From Chitinophaga sp. YR573 (GTDB taxonomy: Bacteria; Bacteroidota; Bacteroidia; Chitinophagales; Chitinophagaceae), in contig NZ_FOJF01000001.1 of assembly GCF_900110995.1 (NCBI RefSeq), forward strand, positions 4,686,803 through 4,750,802: 64,000 nucleotides of DNA, read 5' to 3'. The notes under the pieces are model-generated. The model saw only the letters and a list, made by a program, of their open reading frames with translations. It was not told the DNA's origin and searched no databases. A program made the translations under genes and the position numbers. Shown here piece by piece: positions 44,623 through 51,619 of this stretch; positions within the stretch are counted from its first letter, which is position 1, and every line of letters starts with the position of its first letter.

Positions 44623-45555
44623 ATGAGAAAAATTCATGTATGCATTTGTGTATCTCTCATCTTTTTTACTGCCTGTAAAAAAGATAATTCAAAATTAGCA
44701 TCACCAGTTTCCCAGAAAAGTGCTCAGTTAGCGTTTAAAAGTGCTGATCAAATCCCCAGTGGAATCATTCCTTTATTGTACAATGACCTGATAAAGGATA
44801 AGTTATTCGAACAGGCAGAAAACCTGAGAGTGTCTTATTATAATACTTTATCAATCAGAAAAGATAGTAAAATTGATGTCCTGAAAGCCACTCATACCGA
44901 CCTTCTGGCAGCTGCAAAGCAAGCCGGTATTATGGCCGCCAATCTGCCCTTTCACAGCGTTTCAGGTGTAGGAGTAGTGCTTGATGGCACCTGGTATACC
45001 ACCAATGGTGTAACATCCTCCAATCAGCAGGCTATTGGATGGGTGGATATGAGTTTCAGTGCTATGAATACGTCCGCTACTGACGCTTTTAATAATGCGG
45101 CTCCTAGCAGTACCTCTCAGTATATGGGAACTGTAAATCAGCAGAGAAGGCTGGAGGCTTTCAGGCTTCCTTCGGTACAATTCGGTGCGGCAGATAACCT
45201 CGGCACGACCTACTTTACCCCCTCATTTGATTTTACTTATGCGGCCCATGTACAAGCTATAGGATGGCAGGTATATGTAAATTCTCCATACCAGTATGCC
45301 GGCACCGTTGGTCAATCAAGGCGTATGGAGTCTGTAAAGATTTTTGGCCCCCGTTATAACAACAACAGTTATACATTAACATTCAATGATCCGGCACCTT
45401 CTACACAGGCAAGACCTTATATTTACTATAGAGTTCATCAGGAAGCCTATGGTTGGGAGGATTGGAAAGCTGAAAATAATGAAGCTGGTATTACCGGGCA
45501 GTCAAAGCGAATAGAGGCTATGCAGGTAAGGGCTTACCTTGTGAAGGTTCAATAA
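44623..45555 (+). CDS. Lipoprotein with three ChW-type repeats
   Basis: 310 aa from the ATG at 44623 (a TTG two codons earlier is possible). Lipoprotein signal ending FFTAC (Cys18). After a helical linker the protein has three units with the ChW pattern hQ-x-x-GW...GT-x-GQ-x-x-R-x-E: about 133-184 (QAIGWVDMSF, GTVNQQRRLEAFRL), 206-243 (HVQAIGWQVYV, GTVGQSRRMESVKI) and 268-307 (VHQEAYGWEDW, GITGQSKRIEAMQV). ChW repeats are known mainly from Clostridia, where they occur in secreted and wall proteins. A binding or adhesion role is inference. Confidence 0.75.
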   Translation: MRKIHVCICVSLIFFTACKKDNSKLASPVSQKSAQLAFKSADQIPSGIIPLLYNDLIKDKLFEQAENLRVSYYNTLSIRKDSKIDVLKATHTDLLAAAKQAGIMAANLPFHSVSGVGVVLDGTWYTTNGVTSSNQQAIGWVDMSFSAMNTSATDAFNNAAPSSTSQYMGTVNQQRRLEAFRLPSVQFGAADNLGTTYFTPSFDFTYAAHVQAIGWQVYVNSPYQYAGTVGQSRRMESVKIFGPRYNNNSYTLTFNDPAPSTQARPYIYYRVHQEAYGWEDWKAENNEAGITGQSKRIEAMQVRAYLVKVQ

Positions 45556-45608
45556 TTCTTTAACGAAAAGTTGAGTACTAAAAGGGTAATAAAAAGATAG
45601 TAGGGTTT

Positions 45609-45644
45609 AAAAAGGCATTTCAATTCATTTTGAGATGCCTTTTT
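45609..45644 (+). terminator. Terminator after the ChW lipoprotein gene
   Basis: 15-bp stem (45609-45623 with 45630-45644) with one G.U pair, loop TTCATT, A-rich 5' side and T-rich 3' side. Confidence 0.8.
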
Positions 45645-45657
45645 ATTTGTGTAGATC

Positions 45658-45707
45658 ATTTGTAGTAGGGGATTATTGACATTATTGGCTTTCATAATCT
45701 ACTTTTG
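45658..45707 (+). promoter_or_regulatory. ATTTGTAGTAG-N31-TAnnTTTG element, copy A
   Basis: ATTTGTAGTAG at 45658-45668, TATTGA in the -33 region, TACTTTTG at 45700-45707, then ATG at 45716, an almost leaderless arrangement. Same layout and spacing as copies at 49805 and 62347. Confidence 0.65.
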
Positions 45708-45715
45708 AATACAAT

Positions 45716-46780
45716 ATGTTTGATCCATCATTAACCGCCTGTTATGCACGCATCATACAGGCTGGTACAGAATTATTAACATGGTATAATGCCCAACCAG
45801 TGGTAAACAGGGAGGAATCAGCACTTGAGCTCTGGCATATAAAAAGAGTGAATGAGATCCTGTTAAATTATTTACAGCATCAAAAGGAGGGGAGTGAGGA
45901 ATACTGGAGTGCTGTCAGGACTAACTATATTTTAAAGTGTGATGTATTTGCAAGGATCCATTATGGTGAGTCATGGTATGCACTGGCAAATATTATCTAT
46001 GGACATGAATATGCTGAAAGATTAAGAGATGAGTATCACCTTTTAAGTAAAGAACATCCGGAGGCATTTCGTAAATATTATACCTGGAAGTTTAACAGGA
46101 AGGCGAACAAAAGCAAGACGTTTGTTATCGGTGATATACACGGAGCATACCTGGCATTATTGCAATGTCTGGAACGTTCCGGTTTCAATTATGAAAAGGA
46201 TCATCTGATAAGTCTGGGAGACATTTGTGATCGTGGTCCGGATACAAAAGATTGTATTGATGAGTTGCTGAAAATTAAAAACCTGACCATGGTATTGGGT
46301 AATCATGATTTTATGGCATTGAACTGGATGGAGTCCGGTACTCCGGACGAAACCTGGTTGAAGAAGGGTGGAGGTGCTACGATAAATTCTTATGGAACGG
46401 AAGTGCCTCAGACTCACATCAGCTTACTGAGAAATGCACTTCCGTATTATATAGAGAAAAACAAACTGTTTGTACATGCCGGGATCGAATTAAATAAAAA
46501 ACTCCATCTCCAGGATACAAAAGTATTTCTGACGGATCGCTCTTTAGCTACAGCGGTTACAAAATACTTCTATAATGGCAATGCTGGCCAGTCAACATTA
46601 ACAACTTTCGAAGAAGTATATATCGGTCATACAGTAAGTCCATTTTTTAAACCTCTTCAAGCTGCAGGAGTCTGGATGATGGATACCGGAGCAGGAATGA
46701 AAGAAGGGGTATTGTCTATGATCAATACCGAGACTAAAGAAATATTCAGTAGTGATCTCATTGGCCGTTTGTATCCATGA
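45716..46780 (+). CDS. Metallophosphoesterase (PPP-type protein phosphatase fold)
   Basis: 354 aa. The catalytic domain starts near residue 135 and shows all PPP motifs: VIGDIHGAY, LGDICDRGPDT, LGNHDFMAL and a late LFVHAGIEL and HTVSPF. These bind two metals and hydrolyse phosphoesters. The first 130 residues form a helical domain I do not recognise (LELWHIKRVNEILLNYLQHQ). The gene has the ATTTGTAGTAG-type promoter shared with two other loci. Its end overlaps the convergent NmrA-like gene by 23 bp. Confidence 0.85.
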   Translation: MFDPSLTACYARIIQAGTELLTWYNAQPVVNREESALELWHIKRVNEILLNYLQHQKEGSEEYWSAVRTNYILKCDVFARIHYGESWYALANIIYGHEYAERLRDEYHLLSKEHPEAFRKYYTWKFNRKANKSKTFVIGDIHGAYLALLQCLERSGFNYEKDHLISLGDICDRGPDTKDCIDELLKIKNLTMVLGNHDFMALNWMESGTPDETWLKKGGGATINSYGTEVPQTHISLLRNALPYYIEKNKLFVHAGIELNKKLHLQDTKVFLTDRSLATAVTKYFYNGNAGQSTLTTFEEVYIGHTVSPFFKPLQAAGVWMMDTGAGMKEGVLSMINTETKEIFSSDLIGRLYP

Positions 46781-47645
46781 TAAATGATGGCGCATAATCT
46801 CTGGCAAAATTTTCAATGGTCCTTGGTGCTTTATTCAGCAGTTTACTCACGGTATCGTTTACAAATGTGGCATTGCCACTGCGTTGAAATTCAGCAATGG
46901 TAAGAAAGGTATTTATCATCCCCCAAGGCATTCCTTTTGACTCCATTCTTTGTTTGAATTCATCAGCAGTAAGAGAAATGTAATCTACTTTTTCTCCAAT
47001 GACCTTGCTGATGGCTTCTGCTACCTGATAATAGTTTACTGCTTCACCCCCGGTTAGCAGATAGGTTTTGTTGCGGTGATTTGCAGGGTTCGTCAGGATT
47101 GTGAATGCCACTTCTGCAATATCCCGGGTGTCGATATAAGGTTTCCTGCCCTCACCGGTAGCCTCATAAATTTTACGTTCTTTTTGAATGGTTTGTGAAA
47201 ACTCTCCCAGCCAGTTTTGCATGAATGAATTGGGTTGTAATATGGTCCATTCCAGGCCCGATGCCTTCAGCAATTCTTCCACTTCGCCATTGGGTCTTGA
47301 AATGAAATTTGGTGAATTTTTATCTGCTCCTGGTGAGGACAGTTTTACCAGATGCTGCACACCATATTCTTTGGCGGTTTCAATAACATTGTTTTGTTCT
47401 GTTGAAAAGTTTCTGCTTACGCTTGAAGCCAGAAAAACGGCCTTGCTGTTTTCCATTGTTTTACCAAGTGTAACCTTATCCGCCAGATCAGCTTCCAACC
47501 AATCAACAAATGGCAGGGATTTAACCTTACTTTTATTTCTTGTTACAGCAATGGTGGGTATGCCTGCTGCTGACAGAAAATGTAATAATTCGCTACCTAC
47601 TTTTCCTGTTGCACCGAATACGGAGATGTTTTTTTGATTGTTCAT
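46758..47645 (-). CDS. NmrA-like NAD(P)-binding oxidoreductase
   Basis: 295 aa. Rossmann motif ISVFGATGKVGSELL (about 7-21), then VKLSSPGADKNSPNF and GLEWTILQPNSFMQNW, typical of the NmrA/quinone-oxidoreductase-like atypical SDR group (QorB-like). It could reduce quinones or bind NADP as a sensor. A perfect MarR-type palindrome lies 14 bp before the start and the MarR gene is immediately upstream, so MarR control is very likely. Confidence 0.88.
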   Translation of the reverse strand: MNNQKNISVFGATGKVGSELLHFLSAAGIPTIAVTRNKSKVKSLPFVDWLEADLADKVTLGKTMENSKAVFLASSVSRNFSTEQNNVIETAKEYGVQHLVKLSSPGADKNSPNFISRPNGEVEELLKASGLEWTILQPNSFMQNWLGEFSQTIQKERKIYEATGEGRKPYIDTRDIAEVAFTILTNPANHRNKTYLLTGGEAVNYYQVAEAISKVIGEKVDYISLTADEFKQRMESKGMPWGMINTFLTIAEFQRSGNATFVNDTVSKLLNKAPRTIENFARDYAPSFIMDTNGQ

Positions 47646-47658
47646 TTTTTGATAATTT

Positions 47659-47680
47659 ATTACTTAGTCGACTAAGTAAT
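47659..47680. promoter_or_regulatory. MarR operator candidate before the NmrA-like gene
   Basis: Perfect 22-bp palindrome with half-site ATTACTTAGTC, between the MarR stop and the NmrA-like start. Confidence 0.75.
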
Positions 47681-47693
47681 TGGGTAAATTTTT

Positions 47694-48122
47694 TTAACTT
47701 AGATTTTTTAATACTAATTGTAAGAGTTCTCTTAACAAACGTTCCTGATCTTCTGTTAAATCTTTTGTGATCATTGCTTCCATGGTTTTCCAGATTTTCG
47801 CAACTTCTTTGTAAGCGTCCATGCCTTTGTTGGTCATATATACTCTTGATGTTCGCTTATCAGTTACATCTTTCTCTTTTTTTATCATTCCCTGTGTTTC
47901 CATTCTGTCTATCATAGCGGAGATAGTGGCATGTTGAATGCACATTTTCTCTACGAGGGAGGAAACGGTTTGCCCGTCTTCCAGGCTCAGGTAATATAAA
48001 AGGATGTCCTGTCCGCCATGTATGTTTGTTTCCGACAGCAGTACATTACTTTTATTTCTCCTTAGTTTGCCAATCTGCACCAATAAATTACTAATGTAAT
48101 TTTCCTGTTTTTTTGCCTTCAT
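47694..48122 (-). CDS. MarR-family transcriptional regulator
   Basis: 142-aa winged-helix repressor: QDILLYYLSLEDGQTVSSLVEKMCIQHATISAMIDRMETQGMI is split here by the usual MarR elements HATISAMIDRME (recognition helix) and KEKDVTDKRTSRVYMT (wing). It lies 48 bp upstream of an NmrA-like gene. Matching operators occur before both genes, so it probably represses itself and the target until a ligand or oxidant is bound. Confidence 0.92.
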   Translation of the reverse strand: MKAKKQENYISNLLVQIGKLRRNKSNVLLSETNIHGGQDILLYYLSLEDGQTVSSLVEKMCIQHATISAMIDRMETQGMIKKEKDVTDKRTSRVYMTNKGMDAYKEVAKIWKTMEAMITKDLTEDQERLLRELLQLVLKNLS

Positions 48123-48140
48123 AATGGAAAGGTAAGTAAA

Positions 48141-48162
48141 ATTACTTAGTCGCCTAACTAAA
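48141..48162. promoter_or_regulatory. MarR operator candidate before the MarR gene
   Basis: 19 of 22 positions match the perfect palindrome at 47659-47680; located 18 bp upstream of the MarR start. Confidence 0.65.
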
Positions 48163-48251
48163 TTTCTAATTCCGGAGTGAGTGGGGCTAAAATCTTTACC
48201 TCCTCTAAGTCGGGTTATATAGTGTGGAGTGTCTCCTGCAATTTACCTGAA

Positions 48252-48358
48252 ACCGGTTATTATTACCTCTATAACCGGTATATAAGCCCACCCTAAATAA
48301 GGTGGGCTTGTATACCAGTTATAGAGGACCTGTATAGGGCTTATATAGGGCTTATACC
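48252..48358. repeat. Nested inverted/direct repeats forming alternative hairpins
   Basis: Main hairpin: 27-nt arms 48266-48292 and 48301-48327 matching at 25 positions, 8-nt loop CTAAATAA. An overlapping dyad ACCGGTTAT (48252-48260)/ATAACCGGT (48271-48279) competes for the left arm. Two further copies of GGGCTTATA (from 48338 and 48348) can also pair with TATAAGCCC in the left arm. Confidence 0.7.
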
Positions 48359-48615
48359 CCTGGGAGAGTTGGATATCAATACGTTGTGAGCGCTAGTAAA
48401 TCAGGCGGAAAATCCCGGTGTTGTTTGGACGGATAGGGAATTTTTATGGATACAATAAATTGATTATCAGTAGAATGTGTTTTTATGCTGATGCATTACC
48501 GGATAACGACCATTTGGTGTTATTGGAAGCATGTTACCGCTATGTAATTAATGTAGCGACGATTTAAGGATAAAAAGCAAAAATTAAATATGGAAAACTA
48601 AGCGTAAACTGAACT

Positions 48616-49758
48616 TTACACATTATATAAGCTAAAGCAACCATAATCTGTTCTAAACCCCAGTAGGTCCCCGATGAATTTAGGTCTTGCTGTTTTGACA
48701 CAGTGGTTAATTTTAAAATGATGTTGCAGTACTTTGTTTTTAAAGTCAAAAATGTAGGCATTGGTTCTTTGCAGTAATGCTAGTTTTGACTGGTCCGCAT
48801 TAAAAGAAAAATGATGGACCTCATTGGAATAGGCTGGAATGTTCAGGCCTGGATAAGTCAGCTCTGTACCTGTTACTACTTCAAAGTAGCGCATTCTCCG
48901 ACCGCTGTTTGCTTCATTTATAGCCAGATGTTTATCCTCATCTGTAAACTCCATTTGCCCTATCATTAAAAAATCGCTTTCGATGGTATATAATAAACTT
49001 CCATCCAGCGTGCTTAATACCTTTATTTCCCCGATCTTGTTATGAAGCGCTAAAACCTTTCCATTCTTTGATAAGGTAGCGCAAAAAGGTATTGAGCCTT
49101 TAACGATCTCAGTATCGAAATTTTGTTGTAACAATATGTTTTTCCCGTTGTCCCTTACCTGGAAATTGTGGTTGGTCGCAAAGGCGATTTTCTCTTTGGA
49201 GACCGCAACGAAGCTTGCCACGGTTCCCATCCCTCTATCTGCCAATAGCCTGAAAATATTATGTTCCGGTTCGTATTCAAAAATATAATGGTCGAGATCC
49301 AGAAGCATGGAGTTGGTAGCAGCATTGAATTGAATGTCCCATGCCAGGATTTTGGGCAATTCAATGGTTTCTTTGAGATTTCCCCTGGCATCGATCAGGA
49401 CTAAAAAATCTTTCTGGTCGCTTGCTGTTTTAAACCAACCATGTTTGTAGATATAAATGCCATTGGGTGTATTTTCAAAAGCCAGACTTCCAGTGTAGCC
49501 TGCTCCAACATAATAATGTAAGGAGGGCTCGCCTGTTAAAGGATTTTCATTTCTTAGGGTAAAGCCTTTTTTAAGCATTTCCCATTCTTTCTTTTCAAAA
49601 TTGGTTTTGGCCTCTTCTGCCGTTGAAAATTCTTTCTCTGTCACTTTTGTTTTTCCGACTTTCCCATTTTCAATGATCACTTTTTTATCAGAAAGCGTAA
49701 TAGTAAAAATCTTATCTGTTTGCTCGTAGAATAAATGATGGGTGATGCCTGTATTCAT
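48616..49758 (-). CDS. WGR-domain protein with C-terminal beta-propeller-like region
   Basis: 380 aa. The N-terminal 65 residues have the WGR layout (FYEQTDKIFTITLSDKKVII, GKVGKTKVTEKEFSTAEEA, FEKKEWEMLKKGF) seen in PARPs and MolR-like proteins. The rest has repeated beta-strand units (FLVLIDARGNLKETIELP, KIAFATNHNFQV, GKVLALHNKIGEIKVLSTLDGSLLY) suggestive of a WD/YVTN-type propeller. Function unknown. No enzymatic motif seen. Confidence 0.75.
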   Translation of the reverse strand: MNTGITHHLFYEQTDKIFTITLSDKKVIIENGKVGKTKVTEKEFSTAEEAKTNFEKKEWEMLKKGFTLRNENPLTGEPSLHYYVGAGYTGSLAFENTPNGIYIYKHGWFKTASDQKDFLVLIDARGNLKETIELPKILAWDIQFNAATNSMLLDLDHYIFEYEPEHNIFRLLADRGMGTVASFVAVSKEKIAFATNHNFQVRDNGKNILLQQNFDTEIVKGSIPFCATLSKNGKVLALHNKIGEIKVLSTLDGSLLYTIESDFLMIGQMEFTDEDKHLAINEANSGRRMRYFEVVTGTELTYPGLNIPAYSNEVHHFSFNADQSKLALLQRTNAYIFDFKNKVLQHHFKINHCVKTARPKFIGDLLGFRTDYGCFSLYNV

Positions 49759-49804
49759 TGATGCAATTTATTTAAATATAGTATAATAATGATGCATGTA
49801 GAAC

Positions 49805-49853
49805 ATTTGTAGTAGTTGCCTATTCATATTAATAGCCTTAAATTTCTATTTTG
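49805..49853 (+). promoter_or_regulatory. ATTTGTAGTAG-N31-TAnnTTG element, copy C
   Basis: ATTTGTAGTAG at 49805-49815, TATTCA in the -33 region, TATTTTG at 49847-49853, spacing identical to copies A and B. It precedes the small ORF at 49886. Confidence 0.55.
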
Positions 49854-49885
49854 AGGCTTCTAACAAATGATTAAAACAGGAATAC

Positions 49886-50041
49886 ATGGCAAAACATTGG
49901 ACAGATATATTTTCATACCTTACAGGGGCTATAAAAATTAGTATTTATTCAATTGCTGAGATCAAACCTGTAAAAATGGTAGGAGAACCAGTATTCTGTA
50001 TAAGTCTTATTGATGCCAATAGCCTGACCTTTGCATCATAA
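49886..50041 (+). CDS. Small ORF (51 aa), possible gene remnant
   Basis: Reads MAKHWTDIFSYLTGAIKI and ends LIDANSLTFAS. Its upstream DNA carries copy C of the ATTTGTAGTAG promoter-like element at the same spacing as two clearly coding genes, the main argument for expression. Composition is protein-like. No family recognised; it may be a shortened relative of a larger gene. Confidence 0.4.
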   Translation: MAKHWTDIFSYLTGAIKISIYSIAEIKPVKMVGEPVFCISLIDANSLTFAS

Positions 50042-50070
50042 AAACAGATCATGATAATACCAGTTATCAG

Positions 50071-50475
50071 ATGAAAGCAATTATCGCATCATTTATTTTA
50101 AGCATTATGCTTTATGCTACTGCTTCAGCACAGCAAGACAACAAGAAGGTCCGGATAGCCAGGATCGAAATATACCCTGCTTTTCTCGATGAGTACAAAG
50201 CGGCACTTGCCGAACACGCAAAGGCAGCGATGCGGGAAGAACCGGGAGTACTGGCTTTGCAGGCAGTCTATGATAAAGCCCATCCCACACAGATTACGGT
50301 TTTTGAAGTGTATGCCAGCGAAGATGCTTATCAGGCGCATTTGAAGACACCGCACTTTCTTAAATATAAAAGTGGGACATTTAAAATGGTAAAGTCGCTG
50401 GAATTGGTTGATGTGATGCCTATTGCCATAGAGATCAAACCGGAACTTATACAAAATAAAGAAGCACGTAATTAA
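50071..50475 (+). CDS. Secreted antibiotic-biosynthesis-monooxygenase-like (ABM) protein
   Basis: 134 aa with a signal peptide (LSIMLYATASAQ, about 1-21). The mature part is a dimeric alpha/beta-barrel ABM fold: RIARIEIYPAFLDEYKAALA, EEPGVLALQAVYDKAHPTQI, VFEVYASEDAYQAHLKTPHF. Such proteins oxygenate small aromatics or have unknown roles. It is followed 15 bp later by a cupin gene, an operon. Confidence 0.85.
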   Translation: MKAIIASFILSIMLYATASAQQDNKKVRIARIEIYPAFLDEYKAALAEHAKAAMREEPGVLALQAVYDKAHPTQITVFEVYASEDAYQAHLKTPHFLKYKSGTFKMVKSLELVDVMPIAIEIKPELIQNKEARN

Positions 50476-50490
50476 TGTAAAAAAATAAAT

Positions 50491-50889
50491 ATGGAAAAAA
50501 ATACAGCACCAGAAGGATTCGGACCCGTATTAGCACAATACTTTACCGGTACCGCCTGGTTGAAAATGTTAGTTGTCCCTGACGAAAATACTAATTGCGG
50601 CATCGGCGAGGTTATATTTGAACCCGGTGCAAGAAATAACTGGCATACACACCCAAGTAATCAAATCCTGATTGTTACACAGGGCCTGGGATACTACCAG
50701 GAAGAAGGCTCTCCAATTCGCGAAATCAGGGTTGGTGATGTCGTTAATGTGTTACCCAGGATCAAACACTGGCATGGCGCTTCACCTGATAGTAAGTTTG
50801 GGCACTATGCAATTGGCATTAACACGGAAAAGGGTGTGGTAGATTGGCTTGAACCTGTTACGGATGAACAATACAACAGCTTTAAATAA
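50491..50889 (+). CDS. Cupin-domain protein (carboxymuconolactone/quercetinase-like barrel)
   Basis: 132-aa single-domain cupin. The metal-binding motif 1 is WHTHPSNQILIVTQGLGYYQ (His-x-His, then Glu replaced by Gln in this stretch) and motif 2 is VVNVLPRIKHWHGASPDS. It probably binds a divalent metal. Substrate unknown. Co-transcribed with the ABM gene upstream. Confidence 0.87.
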   Translation: MEKNTAPEGFGPVLAQYFTGTAWLKMLVVPDENTNCGIGEVIFEPGARNNWHTHPSNQILIVTQGLGYYQEEGSPIREIRVGDVVNVLPRIKHWHGASPDSKFGHYAIGINTEKGVVDWLEPVTDEQYNSFK

Positions 50890-50919
50890 AAATCTAAAGA
50901 ATAAGGCAGTTCGCCGGGC

Positions 50920-50951
50920 AAAAAGGCATATCATTTCTGATATACCTTTTT
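50920..50951. terminator. Bidirectional terminator between cupin and VOC genes
   Basis: 14-bp stem (50920-50933 with 50938-50951), loop TTTC, A and T runs on both sides. Confidence 0.78.
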
Positions 50952-50959
50952 GTTCACTA

Positions 50960-51493
50960 TCAACCTATAGTTTCAAAAAAAATTTTCTGAGCTTTCAGGG
51001 CTTCATCCAATGATTTTTGAATATACTGGATACCCTTGATCGCCTCTGGAGTAGATGCTCTTCGTCCTATTTCTTCAGGTTTCGTAAAGTCAACCTCTTC
51101 AATGCGTTGATTTATCCACCAAAGGTTGCCGAATGGGTCCAGAATTCTGCAAACCTTTTCTCCGAAGTACAGTTCGGTAATATTAGTTACTGATGTAGCC
51201 CCGAGTTCCAGTGATTTTTGGTAAGTCTTTTCAATATCTTCCACATACAAATTCAGAAAAGACGGAGTAGGAGCCCAGCCTTCTCTGGAATCGAAAAGCA
51301 TTACCATAGCATTTCCTATTTTTACCACTACATGGATAATTACTCCTTCTTCATTTTTTATTCTGCTATTTGGAATTTCTTCCGCTTCAAATACTACCTT
51401 CAAAAATTCGATCAGTTTTGCTGATGACGGCGAAATTATCCAGGGCGTTACCGATGTGTAATTATCAGGTACAATCTTAATCTTGTGTTCCAT
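50960..51493 (-). CDS. VOC-family (glyoxalase/PhnB-like) protein
   Basis: 177 aa. The two beta-alpha-beta modules of the vicinal-oxygen-chelate fold are recognisable: LIEFLKVVFEAEEIPNSRI, VKIGNAMVMLFDSREG, then FLNLYVEDIEKTYQKSLELG and YFGEKVCRILDPFGNLWWI. It resembles PhnB-like proteins without established activity. The C-terminal 40 residues are an extra helical extension. Confidence 0.83.
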   Translation of the reverse strand: MEHKIKIVPDNYTSVTPWIISPSSAKLIEFLKVVFEAEEIPNSRIKNEEGVIIHVVVKIGNAMVMLFDSREGWAPTPSFLNLYVEDIEKTYQKSLELGATSVTNITELYFGEKVCRILDPFGNLWWINQRIEEVDFTKPEEIGRRASTPEAIKGIQYIQKSLDEALKAQKIFFETIG

Positions 51494-51619
51494 GTTTTTT
51501 TATTACACGAAACTACTACGGGTACTATGACAACCCTATGTCAGTAGTATTGAAATTTCTTTGTCTGACATATATTCTAACAGGTTTTTGTAGATTAGAG
51601 TCTGATATCCTCAAATCAT

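Larger units (their letters stand above)
48123..48615. other. Structured intergenic region
   Basis: 493 bp without a convincing gene. It contains the MarR operator (48141-48162) and a cluster of inverted and direct repeats (48252-48358). The remaining 250 bp up to the WGR gene end show only short open frames. Confidence 0.6.

Noticed and set aside
48475..48567. 30-codon frame (MCFYADALPDNDHLVLL...)
   Set aside because: No promoter element, no coupling to a neighbour and no recognisable family; likely chance.
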